From positions 63,257,001 to 63,321,000 of the forward strand of contig NC_064826.1 of assembly GCF_024166365.1 (NCBI RefSeq): a DNA stretch of 64,000 bases. Reading direction: 5' to 3'. Positions 8,801-23,800 of this stretch are shown here, in pieces; within the stretch, counting starts at the first letter, position 1; each line of letters starts with the position of its first letter. The notes under the pieces were generated by a model. The model was given only the letters and a program-made list of their open reading frames with translations, ran no database searches and was not told where the DNA came from. This DNA comes from Elephas maximus indicus (lineage: Eukaryota > Chordata > Mammalia > Proboscidea > Elephantidae). The translations under genes and the position numbers were made by a program.

Positions 8801-11800
8801 AGGTATGAAATTAAGGTGTATACAATTTAGATTTTCTTTTATTTCAGCTCTCCTAGTATCTTGGTTTGGAAAGGAGTGGGAGGAAGGGCTTTGTTAGCAC
8901 TCTTCAGCTAGACAAGATGTAGTGTTCAGCCTTTTCCATTATACTGGCTTCTGTTCTTTCAGTTCATTCAACAAATGTTTGTTGAGTGCTATGTGCCAGG
9001 CACTATTCTAAGTTTGGGGGATGCAGCAGTGAACAAAACACACAAGCTCTAAGGCAGATGTGATGATGTATGTTTTGGAGGAAAGGGGGATAGGGAGGAC
9101 TGGGAGTTGTTGGCAATTTGAGTTGTGTGTAGTTTCAGATAGGGTGGCCATAAAAGGCCTCACTGAGAAGGGAACTTTTGAGTAAAGACTTGAAGGAGGT
9201 GAGAGGATGAACCATGTGGATATCTGGGAAGCAGCATTCCTGGAGGGAGGAAAAGCACTTACAGAGGTCCTGAGGCAGGAGCATATTTGAGGAACAGCAA
9301 GAGGCAAACGTGCCTGGAGTGACGTGAGTGGGGAGAAGAGTAGGAGATGAGGTTGGAGAGCTGGGCGCAGGAAGCCAGGTCACGTAGAACCTTATACGCC
9401 GTAGCAAGGCCCTGGCTTCTATTCTGAGTAAAACGGGAAACAGAGGAGTAATGTGATCTGACATACACTTTAGAAAGATCATTCTGGCCAATGATGTAAG
9501 GATAGATTGAAGGGGGAAATGAGCAAAAACAGGGAGACCAATAAGGAGGCTCTTGCAGTTGGATTGTCGAGACAGCTCAAAGGTAGAGTTGACAGGACTT
9601 CCTGACAGATTAGATTTGGGTTGAGAGGGAAAGAGAATCATCAAGGATGAGTCCAGAGATGTTGGCTTGGGTATGAAATTGCTGTTTACTGAGGTGGATA
9701 AGACTAGGAGGGAGGAAGGATTGGGGAAGAGAAAGGTTTTTAGATGTGGTAATTTGCGAGCTTCTTAGATAATTAAGTGGACAAATAAAGTAGGCAGTTG
9801 AATAAGTGAGTCTGAATTCCTGAGAAAATAAAAATTTGGGAGTAATGAGCATATAAGTGGTATACGAAAACCAAATCCATTGCCATTGAGTCAGTTCCAA
9901 CTCACAGTGACCCTATGGACAGAGTAGAGCTGCCCCATAGGGTTTCTGAATCTGTAGTCTTTACGGAAGCATACTACCATATCTTTCTCTTGCAGAGTGG
10001 CTGGTGGGTTTGAACCACTGAACTTTCAGTTAGCAGCTGAGTGCTTAAGCACTGTGCCACAGGGCTCCTATATAAGTGGTATATAACCTGGTTAAGTTCA
10101 TCAGTGCGGGAGTGTAGATATATAAAAAAAAAGTTCAAGGTTGAAGCTTCTGAGGACTAAGTGTAAGGTCAGGGATAAGAAGTGGATTCAGCAAGGCAGA
10201 GTGATGGAGAGTGGGAAAACTGGGAGCAGGCTGTTGGAGTCATTCAGGCCATTCAAGGAGTGGCAAGTGAGGCAAGAGAAAGCCCTCAGCATTCCATGTA
10301 GTAGCTGGCACATAGCAGATGCTCAGTAATTATTTGTTGAATGAATGTTGGATGGAGGGAACAGCCAAAAAGAGTGGGTCCTAGGAGCCCAGTGAAGAAT
10401 TTAAAGGATGGGGGCGTGATGAGCTGTGTGATGAGCTGTGTTCAATGCTGCAGACTGGCCAAGTGAGCTGAGAATAGAGAATGAACCTTTGGATTGAGTA
10501 GCACATAGGTCACTGGTGACCTGACAAGAGCAATTTTGATGAAGTGGTCGGGAGCACAGCCTGATCAGGGTGGGTTCAAGAGGAAATAGAAGAGAAGTGG
10601 GGGACTGAGCATAAATACTGTTGAGTTTTGCCAAAAAGAGAAGGAAGAGAAAATCTCACATGATGCTTTTGATTGATGGGACGTAAATTTCTGATCTCAT
10701 AAATGGAAATTGAGAATTCATGTCTACATGCCTGAATTCATGTAGTTCAAAGTATTGATCTGACTTGGTCAAGGAGATAAAGTGAAGAGATGTGTTATGT
10801 ATAGTGAATTTTATTTCAACTGGGGAAATTACCAACAAAAATCAAATAAAAAATAATGGTTAATGATTACAGTGAAAGTCTCAATTTATGGAGGCAGAGT
10901 GCTGTAGTTTATAACCATGCCTTTGTGCTTTAGAGGATGAAAAATGATGACTTTGTATTTTTTTTAATTGGTAATCAAAGGATGAAAGTCCCATAATCCT
11001 AAAATGCAGTTGAGTGTCTGATGCTGTGGTTTGAGACGTTTATGTAATTCTTTGATTTTGTTTTGATATGATAGCAGAAAAGCATCTCTGTGATCATAAT
11101 TATATTAAGAATAATGGTTAACACTTAAAAGATGCTTAATGCTGTCCCAGATACTATTTGTGGCCCCTCACATACATCATCTCTTTCACTCCTTGTAACA
11201 GTCTGAATGATCATCACCATCATTGGACTGTGATCCCCAGGGAGGTTAGGTAATGTGTGCAAGGCCATGGCTGGAGAACCGGGATGTGCACCTGCAGGTG
11301 CTCTACTCTAGGGCCCATTCCTAGATCACTCCCCTCCACTCCACTGCCTCCTGATGTGTACACGGGCTTTCCAGTTTTGATTACGTTTTTTTAATGTATC
11401 TGGTGGAAAGTTGTCAAGTATTAGTGGCAGATTTTGTGTGTGGTGACTAATTTGGAGGTAAGGCCTTTTTCTAGATATTTGGTATATCACTTTTTTATGT
11501 TTCAGGCACTGGTCTCCATACTGAGTAGCTCTGAGAAGGAGAAAATTAGACATGATGTGTTCCTCTGAAGATTTCTGTTAGATTGATTAAACAAATCCAT
11601 GGTGACGCAGTAGTTAAGAGCTTGGCTGTAAACAAAAGGTTGGCAGTTCGAATCCACCAGCTGTTCCTTGGAAACCCTATGGGGTAGTTCTACTCTCTCC
11701 TATAGTGTTGCTATGAGTTGGACTTGATTCTACGGCAGTGGGTTTGGTTTTTGTTCTTTATGCTTTTAAAGGGAACCCTGGTGACATAGTAGTTAAGAGC

Positions 11801-14800
11801 TATGGCTGCTAACCACAAGGTCAGCAGTTTGAATCTACCAGCTGCTCCTTGGAAATGGTATGGAACATGGCAATTACATTTTTAAAAAGGTATTTTACAG
11901 ACGGTCATGATGATTTTGAATCAAATTATGAGCAGTTTTACTTTTATATATGTATGTTTGTGTATATAACGTATATAGAAATTGAGTTATATAACCCAAC
12001 CTTGGAAGCCCTGATGGCATAGTGGTTAAGAGCTACAGCTGCTAACCAAAAGGTTGGCAGTTTGAATCCACCAGGTGCTCATTGGAAACCCTATGGGGCA
12101 GTTCTACTCAGTCCTACAGGGTTGCTATGAGTTGGAATCGACTTGACAGCATCGGGTTTGGTTTTTTGGCTTTAACCCAACCTTACCTTTTTTTTTTTTT
12201 TACCACCTTGATGATGTGTCCTTATGGTGAACATTGGAGAGAAATTGAAACAAGGAAGAGCAAAAGGCCCAAGAGTACTTACATACGCCACTCCCCCCCA
12301 CCACACACAATCGTTGCAAGACATTTTAAACCTTGGTAGGTCTTTCTTTTTTCAGCAAGCATTCCTGGAGACTTCATTTGAAGTCAATTGCATATTCCCA
12401 TGGGAACAATGTTCTAATTAGTTGAGTCTGGAGTCGGACCAAGGACTCCCAGCCAATCATTTACTCATTTCTTTGGTGTTCACTGTGTTTCTGGAGCTTT
12501 GCTAGCCACTGAGCTATAAGGCAGATAAGACTTGGTCTCTCTCTTCTTTTAGGACTTAAGTTCTGTAAGAGAAAGATATATTTAAATTTTAAAACTTAAC
12601 TACTTGGCAGAGATATTGTGTTGGAAAAAATGTCTGGCTGCTTCTAAAACATTAGCGATCATATGACTCACCTGGGATTCTTGTTAAGATGCAAATTCCT
12701 GGTTCACCAGAAATATCTATTCATTAGGTCTGTAATCCGTGGGTAGCATAACCAAAAGTTTGGCGGTTCGAGCTCACCCAGAGGTTCCTCGGAAGACAGG
12801 CCTGGCAGTCTGCTTCCTAAAGGTCACAGCCTTGAAAACCCTATGGATCAGTTCTACTGTGCACACATGGGGTCACCAAGAGTTGGGATTGACTCCATGG
12901 CAACAACAAAAACAATATGTTTGTAGTGGGGCCCAGGAATCTTACTTTTAAAAAGTTCCCCAGGTGATGTTGAAGAAGATGATCCTTGGGCCATCTCAGG
13001 AAATACTGTTTTTTGTGAAACACAGGGATTAAGAGATTTTGGAAGACTTTATAGAGAAAGTGGTGTATTGGTTTTTTTAGAAGGTGTCTGTGTGTGTGTG
13101 TGTGAAGGGGGAGGAGGGAAGCTGGGGGGGAGGTATTGTGGGAATAATAGAAGACTTAGGGGTGAGGAAGGGCACCTGTAATAAAAAAACTGTAGATATG
13201 ATTGGTGGTGTTTTATAATAAGAAAAATAAATACATACCTCTCTAATTTATACCCGTTGCCATCGAGTCAATTCTAACTCATAGTGACCCTGTAGTACAG
13301 AGCATAACTGCCCCATGGGGTTTCCAAGGAACAGTTGGTGGATTTGAACTGCCACCCTTTTGGTTAACAGCTGAGTGCTTAACCGCTGAGCCACCAGGGC
13401 TCCCATGGCATAGTGGTTAAGTGCTATGGCAGTTAACAAAATGCTTGGCAGTTTGAATCCACCATCCGCTCCTTGGAGACCCCATGGGGCAGTTATACTC
13501 TGTCCTACAGGGTTGCTGTGAGTTGGAATTGACTTGATGGCAACAGGTTTTTTTTTTTTTTATATGTAATTTATAAATAAAGTTCTGGGTCACTATGAGT
13601 CAGAATCAGCTAGGTGGCCACGGATTTAAAGGACAACTAGACTGTATCATAAACCTCTCCTCAGACTCCTGTGAGTAGCTAATATTGTCTGAAAACTAAT
13701 ATTACAGGGAAATTAGGTATCTGCTTTGATAGCCGATTTTTAAAAAGAGGCCTTTAGAGAAAATTTAAGTTGCTGGCTTTTTTTGTCTTGATCATTTTCC
13801 CTAGTACAAATGAGGCTTTCAGAATCCCTCAGTTCATATGAATATAGCAAGCACAAGAGTACCAAAGAACTATTAAGTAGAAAGCAGTGCGATGTAAGAT
13901 TTAAGACCTAACTATGCAGCATAAATTGAATACACTGGTGAGAAATAATCAGTTAAAAATGGAGGGACTACCAATATTAATTAAACAGCATTATTTAAAA
14001 ATCTTTGATTAGCTCAGCTGGTTAATTATTATTGCTTGGTCCTTTTTACCAGGTGAATGTGTTAGCGATTACTGCTGCTGTTGTTAGTTGCCATCAAGTC
14101 ATTTACAACTCGTGGCGACCCCATGTGTACAGAGTAGTAGTGCTCTCCGTAGGGTTTTCAAGGCTGTGATGCTTTGGAAGTAGATTGTCAGCTTTGTCTT
14201 CCTAGGTGTCTCTGGGTGGCTTCCTACCGCCAGCACTTAACCGTTTGTGCCACCCAGGGAGTCCTAGTGAGTAATAAACCCAAACCAAACTCATTGCTGT
14301 CGATTCTGACTCATAACGACCCTATAGGATAGAATGGAATTGCTCCGTAGGGTTTCCAAGGAGCGGCTGGTGGATTTGAACTGCCAACCTTTTGGTTAAC
14401 AGCTGAGTGAGTTCTTAACCACTGCGAATAGATAAGTGCTTTTCTTTTACAGGATGCTTTTTGTCACCTAAGTTTCTTTGGTTTGTTTTTAAATCCTGGT
14501 TAAGTTAGACTTCAACCATTAATTATAAAGGTGCCATTTGATAGTTGTTTTTTTTTTCAAACTACCAAAAGTCCATCCATATTTGATTTAATTTGATTTA
14601 CTTAAGTGACAGTTGTTTTTAGAGCATATGTTCTATATGTTTTGAAGCAGGAAAATTTCTATTTTGGGGATGATTCCTCTGTCATTAGGTGTGTTCTGTC
14701 CTTTTACAGTTCTGCAGTGTAATTAAAATTCTGTTTATCTTTTTTTTTTTTTTTAAGGGTCTGAAAAGCCCTCTGGAGAGCCTCAGCGATCTTGGCGCCA

Positions 14801-17800
14801 TTGAGAGTCTCCGGGTCCCTGGAAAGGTATTGATCTACATGTGTGAGCTTCACTTCCTTAAGAAAATATTATTGCCTTTGGATAATAATTGACTCACAGA
14901 AGCTTTTCCTTTGTGCAGGCAGATGATTGTTATAATAACCTAGGTAAATTTTCATAGTATGGTAGGCTTGGGGCTTGTTTCTGCTTTCATTGCTCATTGG
15001 GATGCAGGATGATTCATTATAGCAAAGCAGAAATGGGAAATTGATAAATTTAGAGTTTATTATTGTATCACATCCTTAGCCTGAAAGCAATTATTTATAT
15101 ATAACTTGTTGATTTATATGTTGTAATTTGGTGAAATAAGATGAAATAATTTACTAAATATCTACTGACTTTTTAATGTTGTAGTACTCTGAATCAAAAA
15201 TCGTGAATAAAGATGTTTTTATTGTAGAGCAGTGGTTTTTGAATATAGCAACTAAACATAACATATTAAATTATAGATAGCTTAGTCTTCTGAACATTTA
15301 GTCCTCTGAACATTCATGTGAATCTTTCAGTTTACAAATTTCATACATATTAGTTGAAGGCTAGCTGACTTGGTTTAACATGATTGGTTTAGCTGTGCCT
15401 CTGATTTTTTTTTTTTTATCCCTCGTGAAAGAAAAATATGGGGTGAGGACACAAAAGAAACACCCCTTACAGCCAAGATATGAAAATATTTGTCTAAATA
15501 TAAGGAAGTATTTTTATTTTTATACTTCATTCCACAAATGTTTAGTGAGTATGCGTGCACTCTGTAGCATTTCTGTTAAATAACATTCTGCGAGTTTGGG
15601 AGAATGTTGAAATGCTCCCTTGAAATAAGATAAATGGATTTGACTTGACTTCTTAGCATCCATGAACAGAATCCTGAAACCACATGCTAAATACAGAGCT
15701 TGGTTTCCAGAGCTGTAGGAAGGAATGTGGAAACGGAGCTGGTATCGGCATCTAGAGACCTAGGTTCAAGTATTGACTTAAATGTTCATCTCATAAAAGG
15801 GCAAGCTATTCTTGGGAGAATTTGTGCTTTGTTCCTCAGTTTCCTCATCTGTGAAAAGATGGGATTGGAGTATATGATATTTAAGAGCCCTTTTAGTGCT
15901 AATATTTTACACTTTCAATATTGTAATAGGAGCCCTGGCTGCGCAGTAGTTAAAGCACCTGGCTGCTAACCTAAAGTTCAGTGATTTGAACCCGCCAGCC
16001 ACTCTGCAGGAGAAAGATATGGCAGTCTGCTTCCATAAAGATTACAACCTTGGAAACCCTTTGGGGACAGTTCTACTTAGCCGTATAGGTTGCTATGAGT
16101 TGGAATCATTTCGATGGCAATGTTTTTTTTTTTGTTTTTGTTGTTTATATTGTAATATTTGTAGGAGAGACATAAGAAATATGCATTCAGAAGAATATCC
16201 TGAGCACCTTTTCTTGAAAATGAGTATATTGGTATCTCTATTTTTTTTTTTTTTTATTAGATAGGATTATTGTTGAGATATATAACCAGGAGACCTTTTT
16301 AGCATCAGTGATTGGGATAATACTTTCAATTTAAGATTATGTAACTTTTAGGATAGGTGTTTTCTATCGGTGATACTAAGCAAGACTCTGACCATGGATC
16401 TGCCAAGTCATCTAGATCTTTTTCTGTTAGGCATTTATGGCCAAACATGTTTATTTAGCTATGTTCTTTTTAACCATTAGTGAATTTGTGCTTTTTCTGG
16501 TTTCAGATGCTTTAAGATTCTTAACCTTCTTTCGTAGCAAATCACAAAGGATCATTTATGCAGTGCATTTGGCAAACATTTAATGAGCCAGGCAGTTAAT
16601 AAGTGTTGAAGATATGAAGAGGTACAAGACTCTGTTCCTGCCTCCATGGGACTCTCAACCTAAGTGGGGGAAGATGAGCAAAAATAACTGTTCTACAGAG
16701 TTATTTATTTTTGCTCATCTCCCTCCACTTAGGTTGAGAGACTCATGAGTTGGAATGGGGACTGAATGGCAGTTAACAACAATATTAAAAACAATAAGTC
16801 AGAATGAGGTCTGTGGTAAGGTATGCACAGTGGTAGCCCAGCTAGGAAAATGTCAGCCTGTCCAGAGGATTAGGAATAAGCAGACGGGAGTGCAGTCTTC
16901 TAGAGTTAGTGACTGGTGGATTGTTAAGTGGAAAGTCTGAGGACAAAGGATACTCATTAAGAAGGAGAAGATAAGAATATGAACCTTAAGAAACGGAGAC
17001 GGGTTAAACTTAAGAGACAGCAGAATTTAAGACTGAGGATCTTATTGGATGTAGAAGGTGAAGGAATTGCAAAGACTGAGGTTTTTAGCTTAGGTACCGG
17101 AATTGAATGTGATATTTTGATAATGTCTTTTTGTAGAATAGATAGTATTTCTTTTTTTAGATTTATACACTGGATTTTTGGTGATGTGCCCTTTCTCCAG
17201 CGTTAGCCTCTGAATGAATAAGCAAGTGGCAAACAGCTTACTGATGTTCACAAAAGTTCAGAAATATTTTAAAGACAGCTTTTGGTTTTTTTAGGTTTGA
17301 TACTTCTAAAAGCTATTTTAATGTTTTTCTCTCCGTAGAAATAAATTTAGAAAAATACTTGTTAAAAATATAAATTTATTGAATAAGAGAAATAAAAACA
17401 TTTGGCAAAATATATCTGAAAATTTGCTTTCTAATTTTGTGATTTTATTACATGTTAATACCTCAGTACATTTCTGTGATTAGATCAGTTTTTATTCACG
17501 ATCTGCTTCTTTAAAAATATGTATTTTTTGAATTCTGCTATGTGTGGAAAGTGATTAAAATATTTGATTTTTATCACTGCAGTGTATTATAAAGCTGGAA
17601 TAAAATAATGCCACTTTAATAATCTTTTATAATAATCTATGAATCAGTTTGCCAAAACCTCCTTTTAAATTGTAAGCTTACCAGTCTTCCACTAGATGGC
17701 ACTGAAAGCCTGAAGAAAAACAGGATAGAGATTAAAAGCTATGTTTTATTTAAAACACACACACACACAAAGACTGATAAACTGGCTGCCTTTGATGGAT

Positions 17801-20800
17801 TATTGTTGTTGGTGTTCTAGTGGGATTTTAAGAAAATGTGCCCTTTCTCCACGTAATCAGACGTCTGGTAATTCATTATAAACTTACATGGTATATATAT
17901 GGTTTTACGGTGTCTGTGATCTTGAAATAGGTTTTGAACCTTGTTTCATTTGGAAGCAGATCAAACCTATTTTTGTTCAGTGATTTATGACTTTTATATT
18001 ACTGATTGGATAGTACAAACTTCGTGTTTTTGTTTTCTTAGCTCTGTTTAGATTTTGGTGGCTAAACTTTTTTGTTTTGTTTTTTTTTTTGCTTTCAATT
18101 GGAGCTATAATGTGATGGTAACTGTAATAAGACTGTGATTTCTCTTTTTAGAATTTGTTATAACAGGACAGCTTTATGTTGACTGATGAAGAAATGCAGA
18201 CAGGACAAAAAAGATTTGTCCTGGCAAACCCAAATTCATGATTTACAAAAGCAAAATGTCTCTCTTCTCCCCACCTCTTACACAATTCATCCAGGTATAT
18301 AAACTAGGCTCCAGTAAGTGGAGTACAGAAGTGGGCGTTGGCTTGCATTTCATATTCTATTCTCCTCTTCATTTTCTGAGGACTTTTGAAACCTAACCCA
18401 TGAAATGAAGATTTTGCATTCATCTTTCGGTTTGAATAAAAACGTGCTACTAAAGATGAATTTCTAAGCTGTCCGTGGGTTTAAAAATTAGGTTAAATTA
18501 CTTTTCAAAAGTATAGAGAATATTGAGTTGAATAACTGTCAGGCTGTCCTAACTGGTTTTTCATATTTATTATAAAGGTAGTCACAATGGAAAGTCCTGA
18601 ACTTGGATTTGTGTTTTTAATTAGTGTTTTATTTTGGATAATGTGAAAGTAATGGTTGAATGAAAAATCTGTAGCCTCTTTTTTCCTTCCTAAGCTTGAA
18701 TACATTCCTTTAAGAGATGAACTCTTAAGTTGGAAATTGCTTTGTAAAGTTGTAACCCACTTCCCTGGAAACCATAAATATACTGAAAATGTTTTATAAC
18801 ACGTTACAGATGAGCGCTCAAATTGCTTCATAGACTCTAATCCCCTATTCTCATAAAATCTTTTGTTGTGATGTTGAAAGGAAAAGTGGCTTCACCGAAA
18901 ATCAAAGATGGTGACTTAAATTTCTATTAAAATTATTTTTCTTCAGTTTTCATAAAGTTACATTTGTGATTTAACATTTGTGAAGTACATTTATATCTGT
19001 ACATTTCGTATGGCTTTATCTCAGAGATGATCAAAACAGAAAAATAGGGTTGATAGGATTATGTGCAGTTTTACAGCACATTCTGACTGCTAGAAAAGAC
19101 GGCTTCTAAAATATTGAATAACTTCTTTGTTGTCTACCATTTTCCTAAAATAATCCTGCTTGATTTATTACGTTAAGAGAATATTGAACATTTAAGCTTA
19201 CTTTTTGATATAGGTTCTGGCATAGTGATAGATGTTAAGACACTTTGTTTTTAGTAAAGGAAAAATGCAGCTATAATATGTGTAAAAATATATCCAATTT
19301 AAAAAAATCTGACGAGCTGCATTTTATTACCTCCCGGTGTAAGTGTGGGCCCTCCCCTGACATTTTTCACCCTGCTGGGAGCCACCCTCTATTGCTTGAA
19401 TCTGTCCTGTGCTTTCTCAGTGCATTGTTTTTGCTCAGGCTTTGCTTTGTATTTGTAGCCTCATTCCCCGATTTTTCGAAATTGAAATTCTCCCTGTTCT
19501 TAGATTCTCCAAATGCCACCTCTTCCGTCAGATGACCATCCTTTGAAGCCCTTCCTTTTGTTTGTATTTCCCTCATGTTCTCTATGTTGTTGTTTACATA
19601 TTCATCTGATCCTTCTTACTGCTTTAGCGCTGTTTGAGGGAAAGGCTGTACTTTTCTCATTTTATTTCTGTGTCATATAGTATGGGAAATTTTCACATAG
19701 TGGAAATTTTAAAAAATTCTTGGTTAAATTGAAATATATTCACTCGATCGGGAAAGGTAAAGCGATCTAGATTCGAAAGGAGGCAGGTTTGTTCTTAAGG
19801 AGAGTCTGGGAGAGAGATTTAATTTGTTCAGCGTTGCGTTTGTGCGTTTTTTTCCCTTTGCAATTAAATAATTAAATTGTTTTTCTCTTAGTGACATTGA
19901 TGTACCTTTCTTTATTTTAGGTGTAGTTGATTGTTAATAGCAGAGAATTTGTGCCACATTTGGTAGTCTGTAATTCACCAAAAAAAAAACTCTGACGTGG
20001 TTCACCAAAAAAAAAAAAACAAATTACAAATTTTAAAGAGCTTTTATACCACTATTCAGATCAGTATGTAGTTATTTTTAGTGACATAAAATTTACCATA
20101 AAATTCAAATCCTTTTTTTCCTTTGTTTTTTATTTTTTGAAATTTTATTATTATAGCATCAGTCTGTAAGACTGAGATATCTTACATTCAAACTAAAATA
20201 TCTAACATTTTGTAACCTTTCTTTGGTTATATGTTTTAGTGTGGTATGAGGAGTTTTATTAAGTGTTCTTCCCCTGATTTTGCCCTAATTTTTTTTTTTG
20301 GTAGGAGATTTTTTTGTTCATTATTTTTATGAAAAATTTTGCCTTATATGTATAGTAGGCTTGCCAGATTGCTTCTGTTTTAAGCGGAGGCATATATTTG
20401 GTGCATCTCCAGTCCTAAGAAATCAGTTTATATAAAGGCAGAAATATGGAGTAATTGTGTTGGAAGAATATGCAATCTGATTGTTTTTATTTATTTTTCT
20501 AGTTTATTTGAACAAAATACCGCTAAAATCATTTACCATTCATTGTGATTTCTAGTTAGAAGAAAGAAACCTTTTATTAAAAGACTGTAGAAATTTTTGA
20601 CTATTGAAACATACTGTCTTTTCCTTGCTTTTTGTCCTTTATTTCCTTTGTACGAGTGACTGTAAATAAATTTTAGTTTCGATCAGCAGTTGTTACCTAA
20701 AATGTGCCTTTGTGGTACATAATGATGGAGGTTAAGGAGGAATCTCTATCTCCAGAAGTGTGTAAACTAATGGAGCAGGCAGCACTGACGATGATGAAAC

Positions 20801-23800
20801 ATTTAGAGAGTGACTAGGGAGAAGCAGAGCCTTACAGACTACAAGTGCAGTGGGATTGGAAGGAACAGGTGATCTGAATTCTAGTAAGAATGGAGTTTGT
20901 CTGAAGGAGTTGAGATTTATATTTTCACATACCAAAAAAATCTCATTGCCATCAAGTCAGCTCTGATTCATAGCAACCCTATAGGACAGAGTAGAACTGC
21001 CCTATAGAGTTTCCAAGGAGTGGCTCGCAGATTTGAAGTGCCCATCTTTTTGGTTAGCAGCTGAGCTCTTAACCACTGCAGTATCAGGGCTCCATATTTT
21101 CGTATAGGTGCCACCAAATTATTTGAAAGGAGAGAGTATTTCATAGGGCTGGTGTTATATTTGGAAATTTGTTTTGAATTGAATTTCATTTTGAGTGTTA
21201 CATTCCTTTTTCTGCCTTCCAAGGTTTTATCTCTCACCAGGGATTACTTACATTTAAAGTATTCAGTGTTACATATCAGTTCTTGGAAATTATATGGATT
21301 TGTCCACTCTCTGCAGCATAATTGCTTAGTTCTCTGGAAGGACTGCCAAATGTCTGCGGTTTGTCATACTGTGGTGGCTTGTGTGTGTTGCTGTGATACT
21401 GGAAGCTTTGCCACCAGTATTTCAAATACCAGCAGGGTCACCCTTGTTGGACAGGTTTCAGTGGAGCTTTCAGACTAAGACAAACTAGGAAGAAGGACCT
21501 GAAAGTCTACTTGTGAAAAAAATTGGCCAGTGAAAACCTTATGAACAGCAATGGAACATTACAGTGCTAGAAGATGAGCCCCTCAGATTTGGGAGACACT
21601 CAACATACGACTGGGGAGGAGCTGCCTCCTCAAAGTAGAGTTGACCTTAATGACATAGATGGAGTCAAGCTTTCAGTATCTTCATTTGCTGCTATGGCAT
21701 GACTCAAGATGAGAAAAAACAGCTGCAAACATCCGTTCATAATCAGAACTCAGGATGTACGAAGTATGAATTTAGGAAAATTGAAAATCATGAAAAGTGA
21801 AATGGAATGCCTGAAGATCGATAGCTTAGGCATTAGTGAGCTGAAATGGACTGGTATTGGCCATTTTAAATCAGATAATCATATGGTCTACTATGCCAGG
21901 AATGACAAATTGAAGAGGAACGGTATTGCATTTATTGTCAAAAAGAACATTTTAAGATCTCTTCAGAAGTACAACACTGTCAGTGATAGGATAATATCCA
22001 TATGCCTACAAGGAAGACCAGTTAATGAGATTATTATTCAAAATTTTTGCATCATCCACTAATGCCAAAGATGAAGAAATTGAAGATCTTTACTAAAGTC
22101 TGCAGTCTGAAATTGATCAAACGTGCAGTCAAGATGCATTGATAATTACTGGCGGTTGGAATGCGAAAGCTGGAAACAAAGAAGGATTGGTAGTTGGAAA
22201 ACATGGCCTTGGTGTTAGAAACAACGCTGGAGATTGCATGATAGAATTTTGCAAGACCCAGCAACTTCTTCATTGGAGATACCTTTTTCAACAACATAAG
22301 TGGGGACTATACCTGTGGACCTCACCAGATGGAATACACAGGAATCAGACTGACTACATCTGTGGGAAGAGATGATGGAAAAGCTCGGAATCATCAGTCA
22401 GAACAAGGCCAGGGGTCAACTGCAGAAGAGACCATCAGTTGCTCATATGCAAGTTCAAGTTGGAAGTTGAAGAAAATTAGAACAAGTCCACAAGAACCAA
22501 AATATGACCTTAAGTATATCCCATCTGAATGTAGAGACTGTTTCAAGAATGGATTTGACACATCAAATACAAATGGCCAAAGACCAGATGAGTTGTGGAA
22601 TGACATCATGGACGTCATACGTGGAGAAAGCAAGAGGCCATTAAAAAGAAAGGAAACACCAAAATGGATGTCAGAAGAGACTTTGAGAGTTGTTCTTATA
22701 TGTAGAGTAGCTAAAGTGAAAGGAAGAAATGATGAAGTAAAAGAGCTGAACAGAAGATTTCAAAGGGTGTCTCAAGAAGACAAAGTAAAGCATTATCATG
22801 AAATGTGTAAAGACCTGGAGTTAGAAAACCAAAAGGGAAGAACATGCTAGGTATTTCTCAAGCTGAAAGAACCAAAGAAAAAATTCAAGCCTTGAGTTGC
22901 AATATTGAAGGATTCTACAGGGAAAATTTTAAAGTACGCAGGAAGCATCAAAAGAAGGTATAAGGAATACACATAGCCACTGTACCAAGAAGAATTGGTC
23001 CATGCTCAGCCATTTCAACAGGTAGCATATGATCAAAAAACTGATGGTACTGAAGCAAGAGGTCCAAGCTGCACTGAAGGCATTGCTGAAAAACAAGGCC
23101 CCAGGAATTGATGGAATACACAGCTGAGATGTTTCAACAAACAAATGGAGCGCTGAAAGCACTCACTTGTCTATGCCAAGAAACTTGGAAGGCAACTACC
23201 TGACCAGCCGACTGAAAGAGATCCTATTTATGCCCATTCCAAAGAAAGATGGTCCAACAGAATGTGGAAATTATTGAAAAATATCATTAATATCACATTC
23301 AAGTAAAATTTTGCTGAAGATCATTCAAACATAGCTGCAGCAGTACATCGACAAGGAACTGTCAGAAATTCAATCTGAATTCAGAAGAGGACATGAAACA
23401 AGGGTTATTGTTGCTGAGGTCAGATGAATCCTGGCTGAAAGCAGAGAATACCAGAAAGATGTTTACCTGTATTTTATTGACTTTGCCAAGGCATTCAGTT
23501 GTGTGGATCATAGCAAATTATGGATAACATTGTGAAGAATGGGAATTCCAGAAAATTTAATTGTACTCATGAGGAGCCTGTACGTAGACCAAGAGGCAGT
23601 TGTTTGAACAGAACAAGGGGATTCTGCGTGGTTTAAAGTTAGGCAAGGTGTGCATCAGGGTTGTATCCTTTCACCATACTTAGTCTGTACGCTGAGCAAA
23701 TAATCTGAGAAGCTGGACTGTATGAAGAAGAACACGGCATTGGGTTTGGAGGAAGACTCATTAACAACTTTCCATATGCAGATGACACAACCTTGCTTGC

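Larger units (their letters stand above)
16550..17130 (-). repeat. L2-like remnant, antisense, with hairpin and SINE scrap inside
   Basis: GGCAAACATTTAATGAGCCAG and TCTGTTCCTGCCTCCATGGG follow the antisense L2 3' end; the downstream purine-rich part is probably the same element. Low certainty beyond 16690. Confidence 0.4.

Noticed and set aside
9008..9900. Reverse-strand open frames up to 169 codons
   Set aside because: They lie in ancient repeat remnants and show no conserved domain.
22329..22850. 173-codon frame as a host gene
   Set aside because: It is the linker region of the decayed RTE LINE; neighbouring frames continue the same retroelement protein with stops between them.
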